64,000 nt of DNA from JAFEDN01 sp963795715 (GTDB lineage: Bacteria; Pseudomonadota; Gammaproteobacteria; Coxiellales; Coxiellaceae), in assembly GCA_963795715.1 (NCBI GenBank), contig CAWCIY010000002.1:744001-808000 (forward strand), read 5' to 3'. Under the pieces are notes generated by a model. The model did no database searches and was not told the origin of the DNA. It worked only from the letters and a program-made list of their open reading frames with translations. Of the stretch, positions 36,241-46,034 are shown one piece after another. Position 1 is the stretch's first letter. The number at the start of each line of letters is the position of its first letter. A program made the translations under genes and the position numbers.

Positions 36241-37252
36241 GACTGAACTCTACCCATTTTTTTAATAATCTTAATGCTGAACCATTGAGTAAATGCTCGC
36301 GGCTTACAGCAACACCCTCCGCTATAGAATCAGACTTGCCGTAAAGATATAAAGCCACCGCTGAATTTAAAATAAAAGTATTGGCGATGGCCAATTGTTT
36401 TAAATAAAACTCCGGATTTAACGCTTGCAAAATCAATTGCGCATTATGTTGTGCATTACCGCCTTTTAAATCATCTAAACGACAATAAGGTAATTGAAAA
36501 GCCGCTGGATCTAAGCTATGTTGGGAAATGCCTGCGGAAGTGATTTCCAAAATCTTGGCGGGTCCGAGGCAACTGATTTCATCTAATTTTTGGCCATGAA
36601 CCACCATAGAACGCCCGGTTTGAGTTTTTAAAAGTGAACCTGCCACTAAGTTTAACAAGGTTTCATCAAATACTCCCAACAGTAAATGAGCAGGAATGGT
36701 TGGATTCAGTAAAGGCCCCAAAATATTTACAATCGTAGGGATATTTAATTGCTGACGCAAGCTTCGCAGTTTTTGCATGGCAGGATGAAAATTAGGAGCA
36801 AAACAAAAACCAATGCCAATTTCATCAATACTGGCGGCAATTTTTTCCGGCGGCAATTCGATTACAACTCCTAAAGCTTCCAAGACATCAGCGCTGCCTG
36901 ATAAAGATGAAACGGCTCGATTGCCGTGCTTCGCTATTTTAACGCCACAGCTGGCTGCTAGAATGGCGCTGCCGGTAGAAATGTTGACTGTGTTTGCACC
37001 ATCTCCCCCGGTTCCGACAATATCCAGCACTTTGTGACCAGTGTAGACAGGCGTCATTTTTTGTCTAAAAGCAGTGATCATACCCGCTAATTCATCGGCA
37101 GTTGCGGATTTGCAGCGTAAGGCGATTAAAAAAGCAACGATCTGCGGTGTATTGGCTTCTTCCTGTAACATGGCCGATACGGCTTGTTGACAAAGTTCTG
37201 CCGATAAATTCTTTTGCTGAATCAGTTGTTCAATGCAATTTCTTAGCAACAT
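36233..37252 (-). CDS. trpD: anthranilate phosphoribosyltransferase
   Basis: TrpD transfers phosphoribose from PRPP to anthranilate. Motifs are VLDIVGTGGDGANTVNIST, AKHGNRAVSSLSGSADVLEALG and PTIVNILGPLLNP. I prefer ATG 37252 (MLLRNCIEQLIQQ), which starts at the usual family position. The frame is open to ATG 37279. It overlaps the 3' end of trpG. Confidence 0.94.
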   Translation of the reverse strand: MLLRNCIEQLIQQKNLSAELCQQAVSAMLQEEANTPQIVAFLIALRCKSATADELAGMITAFRQKMTPVYTGHKVLDIVGTGGDGANTVNISTGSAILAASCGVKIAKHGNRAVSSLSGSADVLEALGVVIELPPEKIAASIDEIGIGFCFAPNFHPAMQKLRSLRQQLNIPTIVNILGPLLNPTIPAHLLLGVFDETLLNLVAGSLLKTQTGRSMVVHGQKLDEISCLGPAKILEITSAGISQHSLDPAAFQLPYCRLDDLKGGNAQHNAQLILQALNPEFYLKQLAIANTFILNSAVALYLYGKSDSIAEGVAVSREHLLNGSALRLLKKWVEFSHE

Positions 37253-37839
37253 AGATTGACCGCTTTTTGACTTGTACATTCACGGACAAAGTTTTGTAGT
37301 AAGCGATCACCTTGCGGCGTCATAATAGATTCTGGATGAAACTGAACTCCGAAAATAGGCAAAGTCACATGTCGCATGCCCATCACCAAACCAGTGGTGC
37401 TTTCAGCCTCCACAATTAATGAACCTGGCAAGGTAGACCTTTCAACAATTAAAGAATGATAACGTCCCGCTTGAAATGGCAGGGGCAATTGCTCATAAAT
37501 TCCATGGCGATAGTGGAAAACCAGCTCCTGCTTGCCATGCATAATCTCGGGCGCCTGAATGATTTTTGCGCCAAAAGCTGCACCAATTGCTTGATGCCCC
37601 AGACAAACTCCCAAAATAGGTTTACGCAGACTAAATTCACGAATAAGATTAATACAAATTCCAGCTTGTTCAGGCCTTCCTGGGCCCGGTGATAGAATAA
37701 TTCCGTCAGGATTGAGTTCTTCAATTTCAGCCACACTGATGCGATTATTACGAAAAACCAACAGCTCTTTATCAAACTGTGCAACGGTTTGATAAAGATT
37801 ATAAGTAAAACTGTCATAGTTATCGATGATTATTATCAT
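37243..37839 (-). CDS. trpG: anthranilate synthase glutamine amidotransferase subunit
   Basis: TrpG supplies ammonia from glutamine to TrpE. I choose ATG 37839 (MIIIIDNYDSFTYNLYQ) since it lies 4 bases after the trpE stop with GAGGGAG upstream, and it matches the family start. The frame open to 37938 is a shadow of trpE. The class I amidotransferase triad is present: GVCLGHQAIG (Cys) and FGVQFHPESIMT (His, Glu). Length is 198 residues. Confidence 0.95.
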   Translation of the reverse strand: MIIIIDNYDSFTYNLYQTVAQFDKELLVFRNNRISVAEIEELNPDGIILSPGPGRPEQAGICINLIREFSLRKPILGVCLGHQAIGAAFGAKIIQAPEIMHGKQELVFHYRHGIYEQLPLPFQAGRYHSLIVERSTLPGSLIVEAESTTGLVMGMRHVTLPIFGVQFHPESIMTPQGDRLLQNFVRECTSQKAVNLCC

Positions 37840-37843
37840 GTCT

Positions 37844-39307
37844 TCACTCCCTCTCAGCCACCGCAATGGCTTGCAAAACTCCTTGGGCTTTTTGCCAAGT
37901 CTCTTGGGCTTCTTTTTCTGGAACTGAATCATGCACAATCCCTGCGCCGGTTCGCACCGTGGCCAGTCCGTCTGCTAATATTGCCATACGGATTGCGATG
38001 CAGCTATCAAAGCCACCTTGAAAATCCAATCGACAAATAGCGCCGCCATAAAGGCCCCTGCGGCTAGATTCTAATTCATCAATAATTTCCATAGCCCGTA
38101 TTTTTGGCGCGCCACTGAGGGTGCCCGCAGGAAAAGCTGCAGCTAAAGCATCCAAGGCATCGCGATCCGGGCGTAATCTTCCATTCACCACCGAAGTGAT
38201 ATGACTGACATGAGAAAAATGTTTCACTTTTAAAAAATCGACTACTTTAATACTCCCCGGTTGGCAAACCGCACCCAAATCATTTCGCGCCAAGTCTACT
38301 AACATCATATGTTCAGCCAATTCTTTTTTATCTGTTAATAATGCCTTGCTATTAAAATCTTCTTCTTGATGGGTGGATCTAGACCGAGTACCGGCAATGG
38401 GATTGATAAAAACTTCACCTTCGTGCACGCTGATTAGCTTTTCAGGCGAAGCGCCAATAATGACTTTGTTTTCTAATGGTAAATAAAACATATAAGGTGC
38501 AGGACTGATCCGTCTTAATGTCCGGTAAATCATAAAAGGAGATACGGTATAGGATTTTGAAAATTTACGCGATAATACAATTTGAAAAGCATCTCCCAGG
38601 GCAATATATTCTTTGGCTTTTTCAACCAGTTCAATAAAACGATTGTCATCTATATCCATGCTAACATTAGAATTTTCTTTAATGTTCCCCATAGTTTCTT
38701 CTTGAGTTACCTGCGCATATTTAAAGATATCTTTAATAAGATTATCTATGTAGTTTTGAGTCTGCTCGTAGTTTTTTTTAAGATTGCCTTCTGTTGTTAT
38801 AGTGACATTAATAAACAGGCTTTGTTTTTGATGATCGAAAGTTAAAATATTTTGATAAAAACGAAACATCATTTCAGGAAAAGCATAGTTATTTTTATGT
38901 CGGTCTGGAATGGATTCAAATAGTCTCACTGCATCATAACTGATAAAACCAATCGCGCCATTAAACATTTCAGTATCAGAAGCCGGCTTCATTTGTGCTG
39001 ACAACTGCCGCAATGCCTGTAATGGCTGCAAATCGCTTTCCTGTTGTTCTTCACCCACTCGCAGATGCACTTTGCCATCGATCACCCGAATTTCTGCTAC
39101 GGGACCAAAAGCGATAAATGAATAACGGCCGTTATCATAATGCCGGTCAGCAGATTCCAAGACTGCCCCGTCTTTCATTTTCTCACCTAGGCTTTCCACA
39201 ATGCTGACTGGCGTCAACCTGTCAGCCGGAATTTCCCGGTAAACGCAAACCCGGGATGACTGCGCCGCCAAGCGTTCAAATTGTGCAAAATCAAATTCCC
39301 TTAGCAT
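37844..39307 (-). CDS. trpE: anthranilate synthase component I
   Basis: TrpE makes anthranilate from chorismate. The 487-residue protein has the chorismate-binding C-terminal half with GDAFQIVLSRKFSK, FYLPLENKVIIGASPEKLI, NPIAGTRSR, LVDLARNDLG, TFPAGTLSGAPKIRAMEIIDELE and RTGAGIVHDS. I choose ATG 39307 (MLREFDFAQFERLA) because a TTGACA/TAATGT promoter upstream would start transcription near 39333, after the alternative ATG at 39343. It heads the overlapping trpE-G-D-C-F-B-A-aroF operon. I see no Trp-rich leader peptide. Confidence 0.94.
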   Translation of the reverse strand: MLREFDFAQFERLAAQSSRVCVYREIPADRLTPVSIVESLGEKMKDGAVLESADRHYDNGRYSFIAFGPVAEIRVIDGKVHLRVGEEQQESDLQPLQALRQLSAQMKPASDTEMFNGAIGFISYDAVRLFESIPDRHKNNYAFPEMMFRFYQNILTFDHQKQSLFINVTITTEGNLKKNYEQTQNYIDNLIKDIFKYAQVTQEETMGNIKENSNVSMDIDDNRFIELVEKAKEYIALGDAFQIVLSRKFSKSYTVSPFMIYRTLRRISPAPYMFYLPLENKVIIGASPEKLISVHEGEVFINPIAGTRSRSTHQEEDFNSKALLTDKKELAEHMMLVDLARNDLGAVCQPGSIKVVDFLKVKHFSHVSHITSVVNGRLRPDRDALDALAAAFPAGTLSGAPKIRAMEIIDELESSRRGLYGGAICRLDFQGGFDSCIAIRMAILADGLATVRTGAGIVHDSVPEKEAQETWQKAQGVLQAIAVAERE

Positions 39308-39339
39308 ATGAACTCGCTTTTTTAAATTGTAATTTTGTA

Positions 39340-39368
39340 ACATTACATCATTATTTAACGCTTGTCAA
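39340..39368 (-). promoter_or_regulatory. promoter of the trp operon
   Basis: On the minus strand TTGACA (39368-39363) is followed after 17 bases by TAATGT (39345-39340). The -35 is a perfect sigma-70 match and the -10 is weak. The predicted start of transcription, about 39333, leaves a 26-base leader before the chosen trpE ATG, so no room exists for a classical attenuator. Confidence 0.55.
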
Positions 39369-39457
39369 CTATGAGTGAATGCGCTCATCGCGGATAAAAA
39401 TTCTCCAAGGCCAAAATTTTTGTACCCCACAGAGAAAAATTACTACCTAAGAATCTG

Positions 39458-39477
39458 GTTAATATTTGCTTAATGTG
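39458..39477 (+). promoter_or_regulatory. PmrA-box-like direct repeat
   Basis: GTTAATATT, two bases (TG), then CTTAATGTG. The Legionella/Coxiella PmrA consensus is CTTAATATT-N2-CTTAATATT. The halves match at 8 of 9 and 7 of 9 positions with the exact 2-base spacer. A TATTAT -10 candidate at 39502-39507 follows 24 bases later, a plausible distance for a PmrA-activated promoter. This fits an effector gene controlled by PmrA. The window is AT-rich, so chance must be tested. Confidence 0.5.
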
Positions 39478-39486
39478 AATCTAGTA

Positions 39487-39506
39487 CACTTAAAGCAAGT
39501 GTATTA
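39487..39506. promoter_or_regulatory. operator-like inverted repeat over the -10 region
   Basis: TACACTT, five bases (AAAGC), then AAGTGTA form a perfect 7-base inverted repeat that overlaps the putative -10 of the gene at 39539. It could be a repressor site or simply a small hairpin. Confidence 0.35.
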
Positions 39507-39538
39507 TATGTAACTAATAAAAGGGTAAAGAATATATA

Positions 39539-41353
39539 ATGAAAACAGTATTAGATACAATTCAAGATTTTGCATCCAAGATTGATCCTCAAACAAGCGG
39601 TACGGTAGAAGCGCTAGGAGTTTTAAGTCTAGATCTCATAACATTAGATGATGCAAAGAAAAATGACAGTCAGGACAAAATCAAGAAACAAAGCAAATTA
39701 CAAAAGGTTTTAAGCTATCTTTTCGACTCCGATGTGTTTGAATCTGTAGGAATGAAGCAAGGAGCAGAAATGAAAACTGCGATAGCTGCATTACAACACC
39801 GAATTGAAGGTTTAAAAACTAAATTACCCAAAGAATATCATGTTTATTTAGATAGCATCGGCGCTTTATATCAAATTGTTGGGAAAAAAAATGAAGCTGC
39901 TATAAAAGATTTAGCTCAGATTCATAAATGGCTAGCTCAGTTACAATCTACTCATGAAAGCCTGATAACTGACAAAATGACCAGCTTAGTTACGGATTTA
40001 ATTCATAATATATTAATCCATACAGTTTCCGGAGGAGCCTCTTTTGGAATTACTACTGGATTAACAGTAGGGGCAAAAGCAGGAACTTTTTTTGCCAAAA
40101 AATATGTAAAAGGTTTGGCTGAAGAACAAGAAATAGTAAATGCCCAATTAATAAAAGATTTTAATCAGGAACTCACCGGACTTGATCTGCAAACACTTAA
40201 TTTAATTTCCCGGCAAGAGATACCGGAGATCCCTAAACCTCTCTTAGGAGAATATCATGATTCTGAAACAAAACTATTAGAAACTATCGGATCTGTACAA
40301 GACAGAGAAAAGCTCCACGCTGACATTGAAAAATGGACGAAATTAAAAGTCCCAGAATTAACAGGAGCCGCTAGTACCTCTGATATTATTTTAAATAAAC
40401 GCTCAATATCTGATTATGTGCATAACCAGCATGACCCAGCTACAGCAACATCAGCAGCATTAAGATTTATTTTCTTAATAGATGAAATATCGAAATTGAC
40501 CGAAGCAAAAAGTAAAATTGCTAAATTAGAATCTGGTCTTAGCGAACAAGACAGGAGTAGTGCTACAACAGCAAAAACCGTACTAGCCAGAAAAATAATA
40601 TTATTAACAAATGAAGCCCGCATTCTTCAAGATCTTAATTTTTCTCAATTAAATTCAAACCCTGCCGATAATAAGAATATTACCACCAAAGAATTCGAAA
40701 AAAAATCAGCATTAGATCAGCGTGCAAAAAAAGATAATTTTACTGAAATTAAAGATTTTAAATCTTTTCCACAACCTGAATTGCCAGAAAGCGGCGGTAG
40801 AAATAAGCTAAAGGAAGAAGCCAGGAAAGATTTTTTAAAGTCTCCTGCCTATAGAGTATATGAAAAAAATCACATACAGGTCTCTAAATTTGTTACGGAA
40901 GGAAAAAAAATTATAGAAAAAATTAAGGAACAAAAAGATTCTTCGAAAGTGTTGGAAACTATTATTACAAAATGCGCAGAATTAAACTTTGGCTGTACAA
41001 CTGAAATAAAAAAATCTGCAAAAATTAATACAGGTTTCAAGCATCAAGTTAGAAAAGAGGCTTACGAAGGTATTCAACAAGAGTTAATAATTCTTCGCAA
41101 CATAGCAATTGAAGCACAAAAAGGAATTTCACCGGATATGTTTGCCACCCCAAGTAGCCCCCCTAAACCAGGTCCAGCAACCCCTGGGACGCATTTTCAA
41201 ATTACTGATCCGGTTGAGCGAAAACCTCAACCTAAGCAAAGTGATTTATTAACCAGCGGTATGTTTGCTACTAAAGTCCCAGCCAAGCCGAATACAGTTG
41301 CAAAAGAACTTACCACTACTTTTCATACGCCACCCGGTAAAGGTCTCAGTTAA
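39539..41353 (+). CDS. coiled-coil-rich hypothetical protein, secreted effector candidate
   Basis: I do not recognise any family in this 604-residue protein. It has no signal peptide. Residues 1-150 are helical with coiled-coil potential (DDAKKNDSQDKIKKQSKLQKVLSYL, ALQHRIEGLKTKLP). A glycine-rich hydrophobic stretch near 163-185 (TVSGGASFGITTGLTVGAKAG) may insert in a membrane. Residues 330-520 are again charged helices. The last 75 residues are proline-rich and repeat a short unit (SPDMFATPSSPP and TSGMFATKVPAK). A PmrA-box-like sequence lies upstream. These features resemble type IV-secreted effectors of Legionellales, but secretion is not shown. Confidence 0.6.
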   Translation: MKTVLDTIQDFASKIDPQTSGTVEALGVLSLDLITLDDAKKNDSQDKIKKQSKLQKVLSYLFDSDVFESVGMKQGAEMKTAIAALQHRIEGLKTKLPKEYHVYLDSIGALYQIVGKKNEAAIKDLAQIHKWLAQLQSTHESLITDKMTSLVTDLIHNILIHTVSGGASFGITTGLTVGAKAGTFFAKKYVKGLAEEQEIVNAQLIKDFNQELTGLDLQTLNLISRQEIPEIPKPLLGEYHDSETKLLETIGSVQDREKLHADIEKWTKLKVPELTGAASTSDIILNKRSISDYVHNQHDPATATSAALRFIFLIDEISKLTEAKSKIAKLESGLSEQDRSSATTAKTVLARKIILLTNEARILQDLNFSQLNSNPADNKNITTKEFEKKSALDQRAKKDNFTEIKDFKSFPQPELPESGGRNKLKEEARKDFLKSPAYRVYEKNHIQVSKFVTEGKKIIEKIKEQKDSSKVLETIITKCAELNFGCTTEIKKSAKINTGFKHQVRKEAYEGIQQELIILRNIAIEAQKGISPDMFATPSSPPKPGPATPGTHFQITDPVERKPQPKQSDLLTSGMFATKVPAKPNTVAKELTTTFHTPPGKGLS

Positions 41354-41374
41354 AGCGAAACCAAATAAGTGTAT

Positions 41375-41510
41375 GAAATTCCTTACGCGATGGGGGATTC
41401 TCAAGGGGGAGAATCGCGATTTTCCCCCTTGAGCGCGAGCGCAGGCTTGCCGAGCATCGCGTAAAAACAGGGAAGAAATTCTCGGGATTGAAAATCCCGG
41501 GAATTTCTGT
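41375..41510 (+). repeat. palindromic MITE-like element before mfd
   Basis: It contains ACGCGATGGGGGATTC, AAGGGGGAGAATCGCGATTT and a terminal hairpin around CTCGGGATT/AATCCCGGG. Its outer ends GAAATTCC and GGAATTTC are inverted repeats. It lies in the 208-base gap between the effector candidate and mfd. I see no clear target duplication for this copy. Confidence 0.68.
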
Positions 41511-41561
41511 CATCCACATAAAAAAATTGCGCTACTTAGAAAAGGATTGTAGGATATCTTT

Positions 41562-44500
41562 GTGGAAGCCTCTAAATTATACAACGTCTTGAATCCTCCT
41601 ATCCTAAAACAGCATGATCAACGCGTACATTGGGGGAATTTGCATGGCAGCAGTTCAAGCCTGGCTATCGGTTCCTTAGTCCAGCAAGCTGAATCTCAAG
41701 TGATTTTAGTGATTACTCCAGACATCCATTCAGCCCGTCGTTTTGAATTAGAGCTGCGTTTTTTTTGGAACGAACAGGATTTTCCCTGCTATTATTTCCC
41801 CGATTGGGAAACGTTACCCTACGATCATTTTTCTCCACACCCAGATTTGATTTCTGAACGGCTATTGGTATTGCATCATTTATCCCATCTTAAAAAGGGC
41901 ATAGTACTTGCCGCTTTACCCACTCTGATGCATAGATTGATGCCCTAAGCAATACTTACTGGCACATACTATGGCGTTCACCTGTGGCGATATTTTAGAT
42001 TTTCAAAGTTTTCGCCGGCAGCTTGATCAAGCGGGCTATCGATGCTGTGAATCAAGTGTTTGAACATGGAGAATTTGCTATACGCGGAGCTATTCTGGAT
42101 ATTTTTCCCATGGGCAGCCCTTTTCCTTACCGAATAGAATTATTTGATGAAAAGATCGAAACCATCCGCCGTTTCGATCCAGAGACCCAAAGTTCAGTTG
42201 AAAAAATAACTCAAATCCGTTTATTTCCCGCACGTGAATATCCACTAACAGAAGACGGTATTAATCAATTTCGTCAAACTTGGCGCGCGCAATTTACGGG
42301 TAATCCAAAAGAATCTCCTATTTATGAGCAAATTAGTGAAGGGATGCCGGCAACCGGCGCTGAATATTATTTGCCTTTATTTTTTCCGAAATTAGAAACA
42401 TTTTTTGATTTTCTTCCCACACACTGCCAAATTGTTTGCACCGATTTCCTGCCTAAAGTTGCCGATAAATTTTGGCAAGAAGTGGATGTCCGCTATGAAC
42501 AATTGCGTCATGATATCCATCGGCCTTTATGTCCGCCAGAAACTGTTTTTTTGGCGCCGCACGAAATATTTGCTGCAATGAAAAATTTCCCTCAAATTCA
42601 GTGCCATACTGAACTTCTGGCAGAAAAAGCCGGCCATTACAATTTTGCCACTTCTGTCCCGCCTTCACTCAACGTAGATCATAAAGCCAAAAATCCGCTT
42701 AACAAATTACAAAACTTTCTACAGCAAAATAGCGAACGGATTTTATTTTGTGCGGAAACAACCGGCAGAAGGGAAATCTTATTGGAGTTACTAACCGAAA
42801 TTGATTTGCATCCAGAGATATTTGCTTCGTGGCAAGCATTTTTAAATTCCAAATCGATATATGGCATTTGTGTAGCGCCTTTAGATTTTGGATTGTGGCT
42901 GCAAGAACCGGCATTGGCGTTGATTTGTGAATCCCAGCTTTTTGGCGAACAAGTCCAACAAAGACGATTACGAAAACAAACTCAACAAGATCCAGCCACT
43001 ATGATTCGTAATTTGACCGAACTACAAATCGGCGCGCCCGTTGTTCATATCGAACATGGCGTAGGCCGTTATTTGGGTTTGGAACAAATGAGCGCTGGCG
43101 GGCAACAAGGAGAATATTTAAAGTTAGAGTACGCAGGCGGTGACAAAATATACGTGCCGGTTACCTCTTTGCATCAAATCAGCCGTTATACCGGCGCAGA
43201 CGCCGACCACGCCCCTTTGCAAAGATTAGGCACCAAGCAATGGCAAACGATTAAACGCAAAACCGCCGAACAAGTTCGTGATGTGGCTGCTGAATTGTTG
43301 GATATTTATAGCCGCAGACAGGCTTCTCCCGGACATACTTTTAAAAGTCCGGATCATAATTTTTTACAATTTCGCCGCGCTTTTGCTTTTGAAGAAACAC
43401 CCGACCAAACTAGGGCGATTAACGAAGTTATTAATGATATGACCGCACCTCGCAGCATGGATCGCTTAATTTGCGGAGATGTCGGTTTCGGAAAAACCGA
43501 AGTGGCCATGCAAGCTGCCTTTTTAGCAGTTCAAGACGGTAAACAAGTCGCCGTTTTGGTACCCACCACATTGTTGGCGGAACAGCATTTGCATAGTTTT
43601 CGCGATCGATTCGCCGATTGGCCGATACAAATCGCCGCTTTTTCCAGAATGCAAAGCGCTAAAGATCAAAAAGCAGCAGTCGCTCGTTTAGCAGAAGGGA
43701 AAATTGATATTGCTATTGGCACGCATAAATTATTGGCGGAAAATATTCGATTTAAAGATTTAGGATTATTGATTATTGACGAGGAACACCGTTTTGGAGT
43801 CCGCCAAAAAGAGCGTGTGAAGGCATTACGCGCCCACGTCGATATTCTTACTTTAACGGCAACCCCTATTCCCCGCACTTTGAATATGGCTTTGGCCGGA
43901 ACCCGCGATTTATCTATTATTGCGACACCCCCTGCACGCCGTTTATCTATTAAAACTTTTATTTATGAGTACGAACCCAGCATTATCCGAGAAGCTGTCT
44001 TACGTGAAGCGATGCGTGGCGGTCAGCTTTATTTCTTGCATAACGAAGTGGATACCATCGTCGCCATGGCGGAAAAATTGCAAAATATCGTTCCGGAAGC
44101 CCGTATTGGTATCGCCCACGGCCAAATGCCGGAAAGACAACTAGAAAAAGTAATGACTGATTTTTATCATCAGCGTTTTAATGTGTTAGTTTGCACTACC
44201 ATTATCGAATCCGGGATTGATATCCCTACCGCCAACACTATTTTAATTAATCGCGCCGATCGTTTTGGGTTAGCACAATTGCATCAATTACGAGGTCGAG
44301 TTGGACGTTCACACCATCAAGCTTATGCTTATTTGTTAGTGCCGGCAGGGCAAAAACTCAATGCCGATGCCGAGAAAAGATTGACCGCGATTAGCCAACT
44401 TGAAGATTTAGGCGCAGGATTTCAGCTAGCCACGCACGATTTAGAGATCCGTGGCGCCGGCGAATTTTTGGGTGAAGAACAAAGCGGACATATTCATGCA

Positions 44501-45026
44501 GTAGGGTTTTCTTTATATATGGAATTGTTGGAAGCAGCCGTTAAAGCTTTAAAATCAGGACAAGAACCCACTTTGGAGTTGTCGGAAAGCCAAGGTCCGG
44601 AAATCAATTTGCATCTAAGCGCATTTGTTCCTGAAAATTATTTACCGGATGTCAGTGTGCGTTTAACGCTCTATAAACGTTTGGCGAATTGTGAAACCGA
44701 ACAAGAAATGAATGAACTCAAAATCGAAATGATCGATCGTTTTGGATTATTGCCTGAAGTCACTCAGCAGTTATTTAATATCACCCGTTTAAAATTGCTG
44801 GTCGCTCCCTTAGGTATTACCAAAGTCGAAGTAACCGATGAATATGGTTATTTGCACTTTGACGAAAAGCCAAAAATAAATTTACAAAAATTAGTTCTTA
44901 CTGATTCAGAAGTACCCTAAGATTTACCAATTACAGGGAGGAAAAACACTCCGATTTAAAGTCACTGCTTCTGAACCAAAACAAAGAGCGGCGGTGGTGG
45001 AAGAGCTACTTAAATTACTTTCTTAA
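41562..45026 (+). CDS. mfd: transcription-repair coupling factor Mfd, frameshifted three times
   Basis: Mfd removes RNA polymerase stalled at lesions and recruits UvrA. All parts are there: N-terminal UvrB-like domain (FPDWETLPYDHFSPHPDL), AFEETPDQTRAINEVINDM, Walker A GDVGFGKTEVAMQAAF, DEEHRFGVRQKE, TATPIPRTLNMAL, ESGIDIPTANTI and the C-terminal TRCF domain. Single-base insertions near 41946 and 42046 displace the segment PKQYLLAHTMAFTCGDILDFQSFRRQLDQAGYRC. A third near 44918 cuts off KIYQLQGGKTLRFKV...LLKLLS. Removing the three bases gives 1153 residues, the normal length. The start is a GTG. Two of the three sites are the same string CCCTAAG. Confidence 0.9.
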
Positions 45027-45034
45027 ATCCTATC

Positions 45035-45118
45035 ACTATGTCATCCCACGACTTGATCGCGGGATCTAGCAATCGATATGGGTTCCCCAGATCCCGCGTT
45101 CAAGCCGCGGAATGGCGG
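45035..45118. terminator. palindrome between convergent mfd and rlmB
   Basis: GCGGGATCT and AGATCCCGC form a 9-base stem around a loop of about 27 bases, within GTCATCCCACGACTTG-type repeat sequence. It is related to the palindrome at 19592. It covers the last codons of rlmB and probably ends transcription from both sides. Confidence 0.5.
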
Positions 45119-45855
45119 TTAACTCGAATCAATTCATATAAACCTATGGCTGTTGCCACCGATACGTTTAGGCTCTCCACCGTGCCGCACATAGGAATTT
45201 TCACCAAAAAGTCGCATTCTGCTCGGGTTAAACGCCGTAATCCCTCACCTTCGCTGCCCATGACCAACGCCACCCGGGGGCCAGGGTTAATTTCCGATAA
45301 TATTTGATCGGCCTCTCCATCCATACCGACCAGCCAAATACTATGCTCCTTAAGCTCACGCAAGGTTCTGGCTAAATTGGTTATTTGGATAAACGGAGTG
45401 ACAGTAGTAGCGCCGCAAGCAGCTTTATGAACCACTTCCGTTAGACCGGCGGCTCTATCCTTAGGAGCAATTACAGCCGCCGCACCCATCGCATTGGCGG
45501 TACGAATACAAGCACCGAGATTATGCGGATCTTGAACCCCGTCTAGAATCAGCAAAAGAATGGGGCCAGATTCATGCTCTTGGAGAAGACCTTGGAGCAT
45601 AGATTCAGACAATGAAGCTATTTTTGAGCACTCGATGGCCATACCTTGATGCTGAGAAGTGCCCAGCATTTTATCTAAATCATGCCGATTTAGCCATTGA
45701 ACTGGCAATTTTGAGGCTTGAGCTAGCTTTAAAAGCTCTTGAACCCGGTCATCTACCCTATTTTCTTGTAAAAAAAGCCGTTGAACCGTTTTTGGCTGAT
45801 GACGTAATACTTCTTTAAGTACTTGAAAACCATAGATAATTTCTGTTTTTGCCAT
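45100..45855 (-). CDS. rlmB: 23S rRNA (guanosine-2'-O-)-methyltransferase RlmB
   Basis: RlmB is a SPOUT enzyme that methylates G2251 of 23S rRNA. The 251-residue protein starts IYGFQVLKEVLRHQPKTVQRLFLQ (substrate-binding domain) and has LDGVQDPHNLGACIRTANAMGA, VALVMGSEGEGLRRL and IPMCGTVESLNVSVATAIGLYE, the knot motifs. The final residues NRHSAA are encoded within a palindromic repeat, so the native C-terminus may have been replaced. It is divergent from the L,D-transpeptidase gene. Confidence 0.95.
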   Translation of the reverse strand: MAKTEIIYGFQVLKEVLRHQPKTVQRLFLQENRVDDRVQELLKLAQASKLPVQWLNRHDLDKMLGTSQHQGMAIECSKIASLSESMLQGLLQEHESGPILLLILDGVQDPHNLGACIRTANAMGAAAVIAPKDRAAGLTEVVHKAACGATTVTPFIQITNLARTLRELKEHSIWLVGMDGEADQILSEINPGPRVALVMGSEGEGLRRLTRAECDFLVKIPMCGTVESLNVSVATAIGLYELIRVNRHSAA

Positions 45856-45907
45856 AGCAACCCCTTTAGTCTTAGGTTAAAAAATAGATAAAATATGTAA
45901 GAAAACC

Positions 45908-45936
45908 TTGACTTTTATGCCCAAATAGTACATAAT
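45908..45936 (+). promoter_or_regulatory. promoter of the L,D-transpeptidase gene, upstream site
   Basis: TTGACT (45908-45913), 17 bases, CATAAT (45931-45936): a strong sigma-70 promoter. A second site follows 32 bases later. Confidence 0.6.
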
Positions 45937-45939
45937 AGC

Positions 45940-45975
45940 GGGACAATACGAAACGGACATAGTATAATGTCCCGT
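45940..45975 (+). promoter_or_regulatory. second promoter / leader hairpin of the L,D-transpeptidase gene
   Basis: GGGACA, 17 bases, TATAAT (45963-45968) forms a second promoter-like pair. In addition CGGGAC (45939-45944) and GTCCCG (45970-45975) are inverted repeats and would form a leader hairpin if transcription starts at the upstream promoter. Confidence 0.4.
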
Positions 45976-46034
45976 TTGGAAGCTTATGTATCTCCAGGGT
46001 GTGGAGAAAACATTAACCAACCCCGTGAGGTAAC

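Noticed and set aside
39308..39343. trp leader peptide or N-terminal extension of TrpE
   Set aside because: The codons from 39343 contain no tryptophan, and the predicted transcription start lies inside this stretch.
39460..39500. TrpR operator-like half site (GTACTAG) near the trp promoter
   Set aside because: Only one half-site is present and it lies about 100 bases upstream of the promoter elements, nearer the divergent gene.
41943..44921. Programmed +1 frameshifting as a general rule for all broken genes
   Set aside because: The twelve sites share no common slip sequence or stop context; only the two CCCTAAG sites in mfd look like slip sites.
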